DNA from: Holtiella tumoricola | Lineage (GTDB): Bacteria; Bacillota; Clostridia; Lachnospirales; Cellulosilyticaceae | Reading direction: 5' to 3' | Length of the DNA: 64,000 nucleotides | NCBI RefSeq assembly: GCF_027857615.1 | Contig: NZ_JAQIFT010000016.1 | Location: 310,001-374,000 of the forward strand | In this document: positions 53,159 through 61,831 of the stretch, piece after piece | How the letters are laid out: every line of letters starts with the position of its first letter | How positions within the stretch are numbered: the first letter of the stretch is position 1 | Notes under the pieces: generated by a model | Databases searched by the model: none | What the model was told of the DNA's origin: nothing | What the model saw: only the letters and a program-made list of their open reading frames with translations | Translations under genes and position numbers: made by a program

Positions 53159-53184
53159 AATGGGACCTCCACCGAGGTCCCATT
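53159..53184. terminator. Intrinsic terminator after the small helical protein gene
   Basis: An 11-bp GC-rich stem (53159-53169 with 53174-53184) with a 4-base loop, 5 bases past the stop at 53190 and next to repeat copy 3. Confidence 0.8.
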
Positions 53185-53189
53185 CTGTT

Positions 53190-53537
53190 TTATTGTCCAA
53201 ATACTTCTACACGTTTTCTCTTACCTAAATAATTAATTGCACGCATTTTACATCTACCCATTTCATTGTGAGCGCAGAAGTTACTAAGATCCATCAATAA
53301 AAATAATGTATCTGTCATAAGGTATTTAAGGTCCTTTAAATCATTTTCATGTTCACAATCTACTTGAACTTCTGCTGCATCATTTAATAATTTTTCAATT
53401 CCACCTTGAGTATCTTGGAAAATTTCCTGTAAGCTTTGTGCACTCATAGTCTCTTCTGTTTCTATATACTTCTCTAAAAAAGCTTCTAAAGTCTTATTTA
53501 TATTTTTATATTGGTCATAAACTTGTACTAGTTCCAT
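53190..53537 (-). CDS. Small helical protein, unknown
   Basis: A 115-aa soluble protein. ATG 53537 (MELVQVYDQYK) is chosen for its GAGGAAATC site; a longer reading to 53675 has no site and runs through a palindromic intergenic region. It is all helical and acidic, with Cys residues near CEHENDL, FCAHNEMGRCKM. It ends the cellobiose-transporter strand but is separated from the permease by ~147 bases that contain an inverted repeat (about 53612-53657). No family recognised. Confidence 0.65.
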   Translation of the reverse strand: MELVQVYDQYKNINKTLEAFLEKYIETEETMSAQSLQEIFQDTQGGIEKLLNDAAEVQVDCEHENDLKDLKYLMTDTLFLLMDLSNFCAHNEMGRCKMRAINYLGKRKRVEVFGQ

Positions 53538-53611
53538 TTGATTTCCTCTTTTCTTAAGCTCATTGATTATTAACACTTTCACTATAACATGACTTCTTAC
53601 TCTACAACAAT

Positions 53612-53657
53612 AAGGGACTATTATGAAATCATTATAACTAGATTTCATAATAGTCTC
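53612..53657. terminator. Inverted repeat after the cellobiose permease genes, likely terminator
   Basis: GGGACTATTATGAAATC (53612-53628) pairs with GATTTCATAATAGTCTC (53641-53657) around a 12-base loop; the terminal G-T/C pairs are weak. It lies ~25 bases past the stop of the downstream permease gene on the minus strand. The following minus-strand sequence is not strongly T-rich. Confidence 0.55.
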
Positions 53658-53683
53658 TCTATCTATTCTATACACTCTATTGT

Positions 53684-54550
53684 CTATTCTTTAACCCCTC
53701 CAAGCGCCACGCCTCTTACAATAAATTTAGATAAACATAAATACATAATGACAACTGGCATAATCGCAATGGTAATAAGCATATAAACCTGGCCTAAATC
53801 AAATTTCAAGAAATCTGCACTACGTAGTTGAGCAATTAAAATAGGTAACGTCTTTTTGTTACTACTATCAATAATCAAAGCTGGTATAAAGTAATTATTC
53901 CAACTGCCTACAAAAGTAAAAATAGCTTGAACTGCCATGGCAGGCTTTAAGATAGGTAATACTATTTTATTAAACGTATAAAATTCTCCTCCACCATCTA
54001 CACGTGCAGCTTCGATTAACTCTATGGGGAGATTACTTGCCATATACTGCCTCATAAAGAATACAACAACAGGCGCTGCAATAGCCGGTAATATCAATGG
54101 CCAGAAAGTATCACGTAGCCCCATATCATTCACCAGCCTTACAAACCCTAGTGCCGATACCTGTGTAGGGATCATCATAATAAGTAATATAAAAGTAAAT
54201 GCTTTATTACGACCTTTAAATTCATAAGCATGAATACCATATGCTGTCATCGCTGAAAAATAAATACTACATATAGCTGACACTGCCGATACAAACAAAC
54301 TATTAAATATACCAGATAAAACAGGTAGGTTTTGATTACCTAATACATTTCTTAAGTTTGCCATAAAAGAACCACCTGGCACAAAACTAAAACCTTGTTG
54401 AATAGAAGAATTTGACCTTGTTGCATTAATCACTAACATATAAAAGAAGAATAGAGAAAGGAAGGTCAACAGAGCAAGTACTATATAGCAAACCATGCGG
54501 TAAAAATGAGTGGACATTTTTTCTTTAGATTGGTCTTTTTGACGGCTCAT
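53684..54550 (-). CDS. Cellobiose/cellodextrin ABC transporter permease (MalG type)
   Basis: A 288-aa six-helix permease with EAA loop IEAARVDGGGEFYTFNK. Its ATG overlaps the stop of the partner permease (ATGA), with GGGGAGGAAAG upstream, a sign of translational coupling. Substrate is inferred from the LacI regulator and the divergent cellobiose phosphorylase gene. The ATPase is not encoded here. Confidence 0.88.
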   Translation of the reverse strand: MSRQKDQSKEKMSTHFYRMVCYIVLALLTFLSLFFFYMLVINATRSNSSIQQGFSFVPGGSFMANLRNVLGNQNLPVLSGIFNSLFVSAVSAICSIYFSAMTAYGIHAYEFKGRNKAFTFILLIMMIPTQVSALGFVRLVNDMGLRDTFWPLILPAIAAPVVVFFMRQYMASNLPIELIEAARVDGGGEFYTFNKIVLPILKPAMAVQAIFTFVGSWNNYFIPALIIDSSNKKTLPILIAQLRSADFLKFDLGQVYMLITIAIMPVVIMYLCLSKFIVRGVALGGVKE

Positions 54551-55500
54551 AGCTTTCCTCCCCCTCCCTTAATTTTTGTTCTTTTAGACTCTCTATTTCC
54601 TGTAAAATAAAAAACAATTAAACTAAGTACAGCAGCAATAATGAATAAAATTACAGATAATGCCCCTGCCATACCATAGTTCTTACTATATAGATGGTTA
54701 TTTAAGAACATGATTAACGTTGTACTTGTATTATTGGGTGCCCCCGTTCCATTGGTTAATATTTGTGGTACATCAAACATTTGTAACCCACCAATAAGAG
54801 AAGTTATAATGACATACACTAATATAGGACGTATTAAAGGAAGCGTAATCTTAAAAAATATTTGAGATCCCTTTGCTCCATCCATTTCAGCAGCCTCAAA
54901 AGTAGATGTATCAATCCCCATTATAGCGGCCATCAAAAGAATGGTTGTGTTACCAAACCACATCAAAAAGTTCATCAGAGCACTCAGTCCTCTAGTCCCC
55001 CAAGTACTTGCTAAAAACCTGATAGGCTCTTTGATGATTCCTGCAGACATAAGGCTACTATTGACAGGACCTATATCTGAAAACAAAGCAAAGAATAACA
55101 TTGCAAAAGCTGAAGCCATAATCAAGTTAGGCATATAAATTACTGTTTTAAAGAAGCCTGTTCCTCTAAGCTTCAATCTTAAATTGGTAAACCATGCTGC
55201 AAGTAGTAATGAAATAACAATTTGAGGGATAAATCCAAGTAGCCACAAAATCATTGTATTCCCCAAATAGGTTATCAAATCTCCTGATGTAAACAAGGTG
55301 ATATAGTTTTGAAATCCTACAAAATTAGGCCCTATTATTTTCAGCCCACTTCGATAATTTTCAAAAAAACTATTGTAAAAAGTTGATACTAAAGGAACGA
55401 ATGAAAAAATAAAAAAAGTAATAAAGAATGGTGCTAGAAAAAAGTATCCCCATTTAGAGTAACTCACACCTTTATTTTTTTTGGTTCTTTTTGTGGTCAT
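54547..55500 (-). CDS. Cellobiose/cellodextrin ABC transporter permease (MalF type)
   Basis: A 317-aa six-helix permease with EAA loop FEAAEMDGAKGSQIFFK near residue 220. ATG 55500 (MTTKRTKKN) has GAGGGGAG immediately upstream; the longer reading to 55524 has none. It follows the solute-binding protein gene by ~85 bases and overlaps the MalG-type gene by four bases. Confidence 0.88.
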   Translation of the reverse strand: MTTKRTKKNKGVSYSKWGYFFLAPFFITFFIFSFVPLVSTFYNSFFENYRSGLKIIGPNFVGFQNYITLFTSGDLITYLGNTMILWLLGFIPQIVISLLLAAWFTNLRLKLRGTGFFKTVIYMPNLIMASAFAMLFFALFSDIGPVNSSLMSAGIIKEPIRFLASTWGTRGLSALMNFLMWFGNTTILLMAAIMGIDTSTFEAAEMDGAKGSQIFFKITLPLIRPILVYVIITSLIGGLQMFDVPQILTNGTGAPNNTSTTLIMFLNNHLYSKNYGMAGALSVILFIIAAVLSLIVFYFTGNRESKRTKIKGGGGKL

Positions 55501-55585
55501 TATCTCCCCTCGCTTTGTGATCATTGCTGCCCTACTCTCTCATAAGTGTAGGGCAACAATTTTTATAAACTTTCAACTTTATCTA

Positions 55586-57022
55586 TTATGGCCTCTTAAG
55601 TTCAGGATATTTAATAAGTGCATCTTTGTAGAAATTATCAAGCGCTTGGTCTTTTGTTACTGTGCCATTAAAGTAATCCATAAAGGCTTGTTGGAAAGAT
55701 TCATTTAATCCTTGATCATAAGGAGAAATATTATCCATGCTAATGTTTTTTGCAGAAGCATTAAAGAGCTTAATATGATTTTGACCACCTAAGAATGCAG
55801 ATTGGAAATCACTTGCTCCAATCTCTTCCATTGCAGCCTTATTATTAGTGTAGTCTTGTGTATCTAATGTAATTTGTTTCATTGTGTCACTATCACAAGT
55901 AAGTGTAAGCATAACGTCTTTTATTGTGCCCAAGTTATCTGTACCTTTTGCTGCACAAATCCAAGTTCCACCCCAATAATAAGCTTGTGGTCCTTCACAT
56001 ACTGCATAGTCGCCAAATATCCCATTCCCTACTTCTTCTTTTCCACCTTCTGCTATTGGTGTTTCAAGAGAGTTACCTAACAATGTAAAGTTAATACCCC
56101 ATGTTGAATAAAAGAATCCAAATACATCACCACTTGGCCCTTGATCTTTTGCCCAACCATCGTTCCATAATGAGGTTTTGTTATTATAGCCCTTATCTGT
56201 ATAAGTCTTAGTTTGGTCTACCCACTTCATCAAATTATCATCTATATTGATAACATTATCGCTTCCTACCCAAGGTGTTGAAACATTATTTGAGAAAGTA
56301 CGATAGCTATCATCAAATCCTGATAACATCTTATAACCTTTTGCTGCTGACTTTTCAGCTACAGCATCAAATTTCTCCCAATCAGATAAAGCAGCTTGAA
56401 CTTCTACTGGATCATCTGTTCCTAATACATCTTTTGCAATGGAACGACGATATACGAAAAGTCCTGGTGTTGCTTGCCAAGATACACCCTTTAATGCACC
56501 ATTACTATCTGTTGTAATTTTTTGGGTATAGGTATATTGATCTACAAGATCAGCATCTGTTAAGCCAATATCCTTTTTAACATCTAAGGTATACTCTGTA
56601 TCTACATATTTAAGTGCGTAGTCGGCTTCTACTAAAAAGATATCAATTTTATCATCTTTGGTCGCGGCATCTTGTTTTAATAAATCTTCATCTAACTTAT
56701 TTTGGTACTGATTATTTTGATTTGGCGTGATAACCCATTTAACATTGATATCTGATGGAAGTTTACTTGCATAGTAATCATTGAAACGACTTTGGAATTC
56801 TTCATTCCATGCATAAATAACAAGTGTTTTTCCTTCCTCTGAATCTGTCGTATCTGGTTGTGTTGTCTCTGAAGTTGTAGTCTTAGTATCTCTATTTGTA
56901 GATGTTTGCTGATCTAATGTTGAAGGAGTAGATGTTGAAGAATCTGCAGTTTGCCCTGAACAGGCTGTTAAAGTAGATAATAATAATACCTGTGCTAATA
57001 ATAAAGACATATGTTTTTTCAT
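55586..57022 (-). CDS. Cellobiose/cellodextrin-binding lipoprotein of the ABC transporter
   Basis: A 478-aa solute-binding protein with signal peptide and lipobox (LSTLTAC, Cys21), a Ser/Thr/Gln-rich linker (~23-65), and a family-1 binding fold starting TLVIYAWNEEFQSRFNDYY. ATG 57022 has GAGGAGGG upstream. It lies 36 bases after the LacI-type repressor gene, so the order is regulator, binding protein, two permeases. Ligand is inferred from the GH94 gene next door. Confidence 0.88.
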   Translation of the reverse strand: MKKHMSLLLAQVLLLSTLTACSGQTADSSTSTPSTLDQQTSTNRDTKTTTSETTQPDTTDSEEGKTLVIYAWNEEFQSRFNDYYASKLPSDINVKWVITPNQNNQYQNKLDEDLLKQDAATKDDKIDIFLVEADYALKYVDTEYTLDVKKDIGLTDADLVDQYTYTQKITTDSNGALKGVSWQATPGLFVYRRSIAKDVLGTDDPVEVQAALSDWEKFDAVAEKSAAKGYKMLSGFDDSYRTFSNNVSTPWVGSDNVINIDDNLMKWVDQTKTYTDKGYNNKTSLWNDGWAKDQGPSGDVFGFFYSTWGINFTLLGNSLETPIAEGGKEEVGNGIFGDYAVCEGPQAYYWGGTWICAAKGTDNLGTIKDVMLTLTCDSDTMKQITLDTQDYTNNKAAMEEIGASDFQSAFLGGQNHIKLFNASAKNISMDNISPYDQGLNESFQQAFMDYFNGTVTKDQALDNFYKDALIKYPELKRP

Positions 57023-57058
57023 TAAAATACCCTCCTCAATTTAACTTCCTTTTACTTG

Positions 57059-58066
57059 CTATAACTTTTTCACTGAGTTACCTAATAGCAACTCCCCTTT
57101 TACAATGACTTGTTGTGGGATTGCTGTCTTTGGTTTTTCGATCAGTTCAATTAATCTAAGTGCTGCTAGCCTTCCTAATTCATCTGTATTTTGTTTGAGG
57201 GTTGTAAGTGACGGTTCTAATACTCTAGATAAGTAAATGCCATCATACCCTACAATACTTATATCATCTGGTATACGAAGTCCTGCGTCCTTGATCACAT
57301 TGATACCACCAATGCTAGAAAAATCATCAGGAAAAATAATACAAGTAGGAGGTATCGCAAGTTCTAGAAGTTCTTTTGTCTTTATTGCTGTTGCCTTTGG
57401 ATCATGATAAATCGCCTCACATATATATTCATCAGGTATCTTCATTTTTAGCTCTTCGCAAGTCTTATAAAAACTTGCTAACCTTTTTTGAGTAACTGAA
57501 GTATCTTCTCCATGGATAAATGCAATTTTTCTATGTCCACACTTGTGTATATACTGTACAAGTTGTTTCATACCATCTACATTATCTGAAAGAATAGCGG
57601 TTCTATCATTAAAAAGATGATCTATGGTTACAACAGGTATATTCCCTTCTATAAGCTCCATCACCTCTGGCGCCCTAAAGTCAACGCTTGCTATAACAAT
57701 GCCGTCATAGCCACGGTGCATGCAATGTTGATAATAGCTCATTGGTTTGCCTCCAATGTTTTGGCTAATAAAAGTAATAGCATATCCATGCTTTTCTGCT
57801 TCTACTCTAAAACTTTCAAGTACACAAGAGAAGTACTCATGAGTTAATCCTCTTTGTGTTTTGTCGGTAAATAATACACCTAGATTATACGTTCGGTTAG
57901 TTTTTAAACTTCTTGCTGCTGCATTAGGCATATATCCCATATCACGCGCTACTTGAATAATCTCTTCTTTCTTTTTCTCACTAATATCTTTGTGCCCATT
58001 TAGTGCCTTGCTCACTGAAGATGTGGAAACTCCGCATGCTTTTGCAATATCTTTAAGTGATACCAT
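57059..58066 (-). CDS. LacI-family transcriptional regulator of the cellobiose locus
   Basis: A 335-aa repressor. The N-terminal helix-turn-helix is SLKDIAKACGVSTSSVSKAL, with the hinge PNAAARSLKTNRT at ~50. The periplasmic-binding-like effector domain follows, ending with the usual SLTTLKQNTDELGRLAALRLIELI block. GGAGAGGAGG precedes ATG 58066. It sits between the transporter genes and the divergent GH94 phosphorylase gene; CG-centred AATCGTTT motifs occur twice in the intergenic region, as expected for LacI-type operators. Effector probably cellobiose or a related sugar. Confidence 0.9.
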   Translation of the reverse strand: MVSLKDIAKACGVSTSSVSKALNGHKDISEKKKEEIIQVARDMGYMPNAAARSLKTNRTYNLGVLFTDKTQRGLTHEYFSCVLESFRVEAEKHGYAITFISQNIGGKPMSYYQHCMHRGYDGIVIASVDFRAPEVMELIEGNIPVVTIDHLFNDRTAILSDNVDGMKQLVQYIHKCGHRKIAFIHGEDTSVTQKRLASFYKTCEELKMKIPDEYICEAIYHDPKATAIKTKELLELAIPPTCIIFPDDFSSIGGINVIKDAGLRIPDDISIVGYDGIYLSRVLEPSLTTLKQNTDELGRLAALRLIELIEKPKTAIPQQVIVKGELLLGNSVKKL

Positions 58067-58093
58067 ACGCCTCCTCTCCTTGCTCCTTTCCTT

Positions 58094-58101
58094 AATCGTT
58101 T
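58094..58101 (+). promoter_or_regulatory. Candidate LacI-type operator, site 1
   Basis: AATCGTTT, with a central CG as in LacI-family operators, ~28 bases upstream of the regulator start. The same 8-mer occurs in site 2 near the GH94 promoter, and both are followed or preceded by ACTCAA-like bases on one strand. Confidence 0.45.
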
Positions 58102-58236
58102 GAGTAACTTTCTATACTCATAATTTATGCAGTATGCTTTTTTATAATGACAATTTTATGAACTTTAAATAATTTTTTATCTCTAATTTAATATTTTTAG
58201 GTACTCATACACAGTTCTTCTTAATATATATACAAA

Positions 58237-58266
58237 TATAATACGTTTGATTTTACTCAATCGTTT
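58237..58266 (+). promoter_or_regulatory. GH94 -10 box with overlapping LacI-type operators
   Basis: TATAAT (58237-58242) is a consensus -10, with a weak -35 (TTCTTC at 58215). Directly after it come ACGTTTGA and AATCGTTT (58259-58266). CGTTTGA (58244-58250) and TCAATCG (58257-58263) form an inverted repeat with one mismatch. A repressor here would block the transcription start of the phosphorylase gene. Confidence 0.5.
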
Positions 58267-58299
58267 TCGTAAAATTTATTATCGAATGGAGTGATCGTT

Positions 58300-60720
58300 A
58301 TGAAATTTGGCTTTTTTGATGATGTCCGTAAAGAATATGTAATCACTACTCCCTATACCCCACTTCCTTGGATCAACTACTTAGGTAATGATGGATTCTT
58401 TAGCTTAATCTCTAATACTTGTGGTGGCTATAGTTTCTATAAAGATGCCAAGCTACGCCGTATTACAAGATACCGCTATAATAATGTACCAAAAGATACC
58501 GATGGCAGACACTACTATATTAAAGAAAACGATGTGGTTTGGAGTCCTAGCTTTCTCCCTGCAAAGACACCTCTAGACGCCTATAGCTGTCGTCATGGGC
58601 TTGGATACACAATCATAAGTGGGACAAAAAATGATCTCTTAGCTGAACTAACTTGTTTCGTACCTTTAGGCAAGACTTGCGAAATTAATCAACTCAAATT
58701 AATGAATCAAAGTGACACCCCTAAAACTTTCAAGCTCTTTAGTGGGATTGAGTGGTGCCTTTGGAATACTATTGATGATGCTCAAAACTTCCAACGTAAC
58801 TTGAATACTGGAGAGCTTGAAGTAGATGGCAGTACTATTTATCATAAAACAGAGTACAGAGAACGTAGAAATCACTATGCCTTTTATACTGTGAATAGCC
58901 CTATTACTGGTTTTGATACTAATCGTGACTGTTTCTTAGGTTCTTTTAATAGTTGGGATACACCTGTAGCTCTTAATCAAGGATGTAGCAATAGCTTAGG
59001 AATAGGTTGGTCTCCTATGGCAAGTCATCAGATTGAAATAACTTTATCTCCTTATGAAAGTAAAAGCTTTATCTTTATGTTAGGTTATATTGAAAACGAA
59101 GAATTAAATAAATGGGAAAGTGATGGTATCATTAACAAAGTACCTGCAAAAGCTCTTATGAGCGCCTTCGAAACAGATGCTCAAGTAGATACTGCACTGC
59201 AAGAACTTGCCACTTACTGGGAAAATCTTCTTGCTAACTTCTCTATTCATAGCAGTGATGAAAAACTTAATCGTATGGTTAATATCTGGAACCAATATCA
59301 ATGCATGGTTACTTTTAATATGAGTCGTAGTGCAAGCTATTTTGAAAGTGGTACCGGGCGTGGTATGGGTTTTAGAGATAGTTGCCAAGACTTGTTAGGT
59401 TTCGTTCATCTTATCCCTTCTCGCGCAAGGAAAAGAATACTGGATATTGCTTCTATTCAATTTGAAGATGGCAGTACCTATCATCAATATCAACCCCTTA
59501 CTAAGCGTGGGAATAGTGATGTAGGAAGTGGTTTCAATGATGATCCCCTCTGGCTTGTTGCTTGTACCAGTGCCTATATCAAAGAAACAGGAGACCAAAC
59601 TATCTTAGATGAGCTGCTCCCTTTTAATAATGTTCCAGGTAGCGAACAAACGTTATTTACTCACCTTGAAAAAAGCATTTCCTATACCCTTACCCACTTA
59701 GGCCCACATGGACTTCCTCTCATTGGCAGAGCAGATTGGAATGACTGTCTTAACTTAAACTGTTTTTCTGAAGAACCTGGAGAAAGCTTCCAAACTTGCT
59801 CCAACTTTGAAAGTGGTAAGGCAGAAAGTATCTTTATTGGAGCCATGTTCGTAAAATACGGCAAAGAATATGCTGAACTTTGTAAACGCTTTGGCAAACC
59901 TAATGATGTAGCCTATGTTCTTGATAGTGTGAGTCAAATGGAGCAAGCACTCTTAACCTATGGCTGGGATGGTGAGTGGTACTTAAGAGCATATGATGCT
60001 TTCCTTAATCCTGTTGGCAGTAACAGCTGTGATGAAGGCAAAATTTTCATTGAACCACAAGGTTTCTGTGTAATGGCAGGTGTAGGTTTAGAAAATGGCT
60101 ATGCAAAAAAGGCCCTCGAAAGTGTAGAAAAACATTTAGCTACGCCATATGGTATCGTACTCCTTACACCTTGCTACTCAAAGTATTACAAAGAACTTGG
60201 GGAAATCTCAAGCTATCCACCAGGATACAAAGAAAACGGTTCTATCTTCTGCCATAACAATCCTTGGGTAAGTATCGCCCATACTTTAGTTGGTAATAAT
60301 GAAGAAGCCTTTGATGCTTACAAGAGAATATGTCCCGCTTACCTAGAAGAAATAAGTGACATCCATGCTACAGAACCTTATGTGTATAGCCAAACCATAG
60401 CGGGTATAGCTTCTTACGATTTAGGGCAGGCAAAAAATAGCTGGCTCACTGGTACTGCTGCTTGGACCTTTGTCAATGTCAGCCAATATATCCTTGGTAT
60501 ACGCCCAACCTTTGATGGCCTTCAAATTGCTCCTTGCCTCCCTCAATGTCTCAAAGGCTATATAGCTACCCGTCATTTCCAAGGTTGCACTTATCAAATA
60601 GAAGTTCTTACTTCCCCAGTAGGTGAGTATAGTTTAACTGCTGATGGCAAAAAAATAGAGGGTAATATACTCCCTCTTCCACAAGGCAAAGAACTTTGTC
60701 ATGTTACTGTTATGGTTTAA
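58300..60720 (+). CDS. Cellobiose phosphorylase (GH94)
   Basis: An 806-aa enzyme of full family length. It starts MKFGFFDD, as in the Clostridium enzymes, with GGAGTG upstream of ATG 58300. Diagnostic blocks are PWINYLG, LRRITRYRYNNVP, HKTEYRERRNHYAFY, NRMVNIWNQYQCMVTFNMSR, GRGMGFRDS and QDLLGFVH. The catalytic Asp482 is in GRADWNDCLNLN, followed by SQGFCVMA-like EPQGFCVMAG and KNSWLTGTAAW. It converts cellobiose plus phosphate to glucose-1-phosphate and glucose in the cytoplasm, saving ATP. It is divergent from the LacI/ABC genes, which presumably import the cellobiose. Very similar by eye to the characterised clostridial protein. Confidence 0.95.
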   Translation: MKFGFFDDVRKEYVITTPYTPLPWINYLGNDGFFSLISNTCGGYSFYKDAKLRRITRYRYNNVPKDTDGRHYYIKENDVVWSPSFLPAKTPLDAYSCRHGLGYTIISGTKNDLLAELTCFVPLGKTCEINQLKLMNQSDTPKTFKLFSGIEWCLWNTIDDAQNFQRNLNTGELEVDGSTIYHKTEYRERRNHYAFYTVNSPITGFDTNRDCFLGSFNSWDTPVALNQGCSNSLGIGWSPMASHQIEITLSPYESKSFIFMLGYIENEELNKWESDGIINKVPAKALMSAFETDAQVDTALQELATYWENLLANFSIHSSDEKLNRMVNIWNQYQCMVTFNMSRSASYFESGTGRGMGFRDSCQDLLGFVHLIPSRARKRILDIASIQFEDGSTYHQYQPLTKRGNSDVGSGFNDDPLWLVACTSAYIKETGDQTILDELLPFNNVPGSEQTLFTHLEKSISYTLTHLGPHGLPLIGRADWNDCLNLNCFSEEPGESFQTCSNFESGKAESIFIGAMFVKYGKEYAELCKRFGKPNDVAYVLDSVSQMEQALLTYGWDGEWYLRAYDAFLNPVGSNSCDEGKIFIEPQGFCVMAGVGLENGYAKKALESVEKHLATPYGIVLLTPCYSKYYKELGEISSYPPGYKENGSIFCHNNPWVSIAHTLVGNNEEAFDAYKRICPAYLEEISDIHATEPYVYSQTIAGIASYDLGQAKNSWLTGTAAWTFVNVSQYILGIRPTFDGLQIAPCLPQCLKGYIATRHFQGCTYQIEVLTSPVGEYSLTADGKKIEGNILPLPQGKELCHVTVMV

Positions 60721-60867
60721 TCTGATTACTACACATGAAAAGGTAGTAAAGGAGATGGTATTGACTCTAATAGGTGAATTATAATTAACAATGATACAGT
60801 CATTTCTCTTACTAACCCAAAATCACAGTGACTAGTACTACCAATTAAATAGCTCAATAATACAAAA

Positions 60868-60893
60868 ACGGAGGTCCCATAAACCTCCATTTT
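60868..60893. terminator. Intrinsic terminator after the orphan membrane protein gene
   Basis: A short GC-rich stem GGAGGT/ACCTCC (60870-60875 with 60883-60888) flanked by A and T runs, adjacent to the stop at 60894. The 60721-60867 stretch after the GH94 gene holds no gene that I can see. Confidence 0.75.
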
Positions 60894-61721
60894 TTAACTT
60901 ATAACCTCTTTATTACGTTTGTATACTACAATACCAATAATCATGGTCGGAATGACACCTATTACTAAAGCAAGTGATGATTTAAAAGGTGAATCTACTA
61001 TATAATTATATACTGTTGGAAGAATCGCTAATACACTATAACAGATGATTAAATGAATCACCTTATTAAAAGTATTTTGATTTTGAACATACCACTGTGT
61101 TGCAACAAAAGCTATTATCATAGCGATCCCCATAACTCCAAAAGCCATTTTATCTTCCATACCTGCCATAATATCTACTTTTAAAATAAGCGCTAATACA
61201 ATGCCTGATAAAGAAAAGCCTATGCCTGTTATCATCATTGCTAGACAAGCTGTTTTATACTTATCTGACACGAAACTTTTCTTAGTAGCCTTTTGAGTTC
61301 TTGTAACAAAATAAGAAAATAACAAAGTTTGTATGAGAATCTCTGGTGCTCCTTTTAAGTGGAATTCTAGAGGAAGTTGTGTGTAAATGATTCCTTCTAT
61401 GGAACAAGGCGCAGGTCCAGGTGTATTAATAATACCTACAATAGCAAGGACTGCCCATAATTTTAAAGCACCATATTTCTTCCCTATAAAACTATCTTTG
61501 ACTAAAAGCAAAACACACCCAAACAAAGCTCCTCTCACTATCTGTACCAAAGGTCCTATAACTGCACCTATCCCATATGCTGGTCGCATAAAGTACTTTG
61601 CATTACCTAATTCAAATAACCCTTCATAATTAAATATTGTAGAAAAAAACATTCCACACAAAATGTATGTGATCACATGTATCGCTGTTACTTTTCCAAT
61701 AAACTTTAAATTTTGCTTCAT
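60894..61721 (-). CDS. Polytopic membrane protein, unknown
   Basis: A 275-aa protein with about seven to eight transmembrane helices. A stretch of conserved-looking polar residues lies in NAKYFMRPAYGIGAVIGPLVQ and INTPGPAPCSIEG. ATG 61721 has AAGGGGAGA upstream. Single gene between the GH94 and helicase genes. It resembles no transporter family I can name; the GPxxQxxRG-type loop is like that in some ECF or Yip-like proteins, but this is weak. Confidence 0.65.
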   Translation of the reverse strand: MKQNLKFIGKVTAIHVITYILCGMFFSTIFNYEGLFELGNAKYFMRPAYGIGAVIGPLVQIVRGALFGCVLLLVKDSFIGKKYGALKLWAVLAIVGIINTPGPAPCSIEGIIYTQLPLEFHLKGAPEILIQTLLFSYFVTRTQKATKKSFVSDKYKTACLAMMITGIGFSLSGIVLALILKVDIMAGMEDKMAFGVMGIAMIIAFVATQWYVQNQNTFNKVIHLIICYSVLAILPTVYNYIVDSPFKSSLALVIGVIPTMIIGIVVYKRNKEVIS

Positions 61722-61831
61722 TCTGATCTCCCCTTAACTTCTATTTAAAATCAATTTATTTATAAGTTAAGTATAAAGAAATCAGCTTTCTTATTTTAGT
61801 GTTAAAAGTCACCTTCTTCGTATGACTTTAG

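Noticed and set aside
58300..60720. Several antisense open frames of 60-95 codons within the GH94 gene
   Set aside because: They lie opposite a full-length, well-conserved enzyme and lack ribosome binding sites; codon bias of the real gene creates them.
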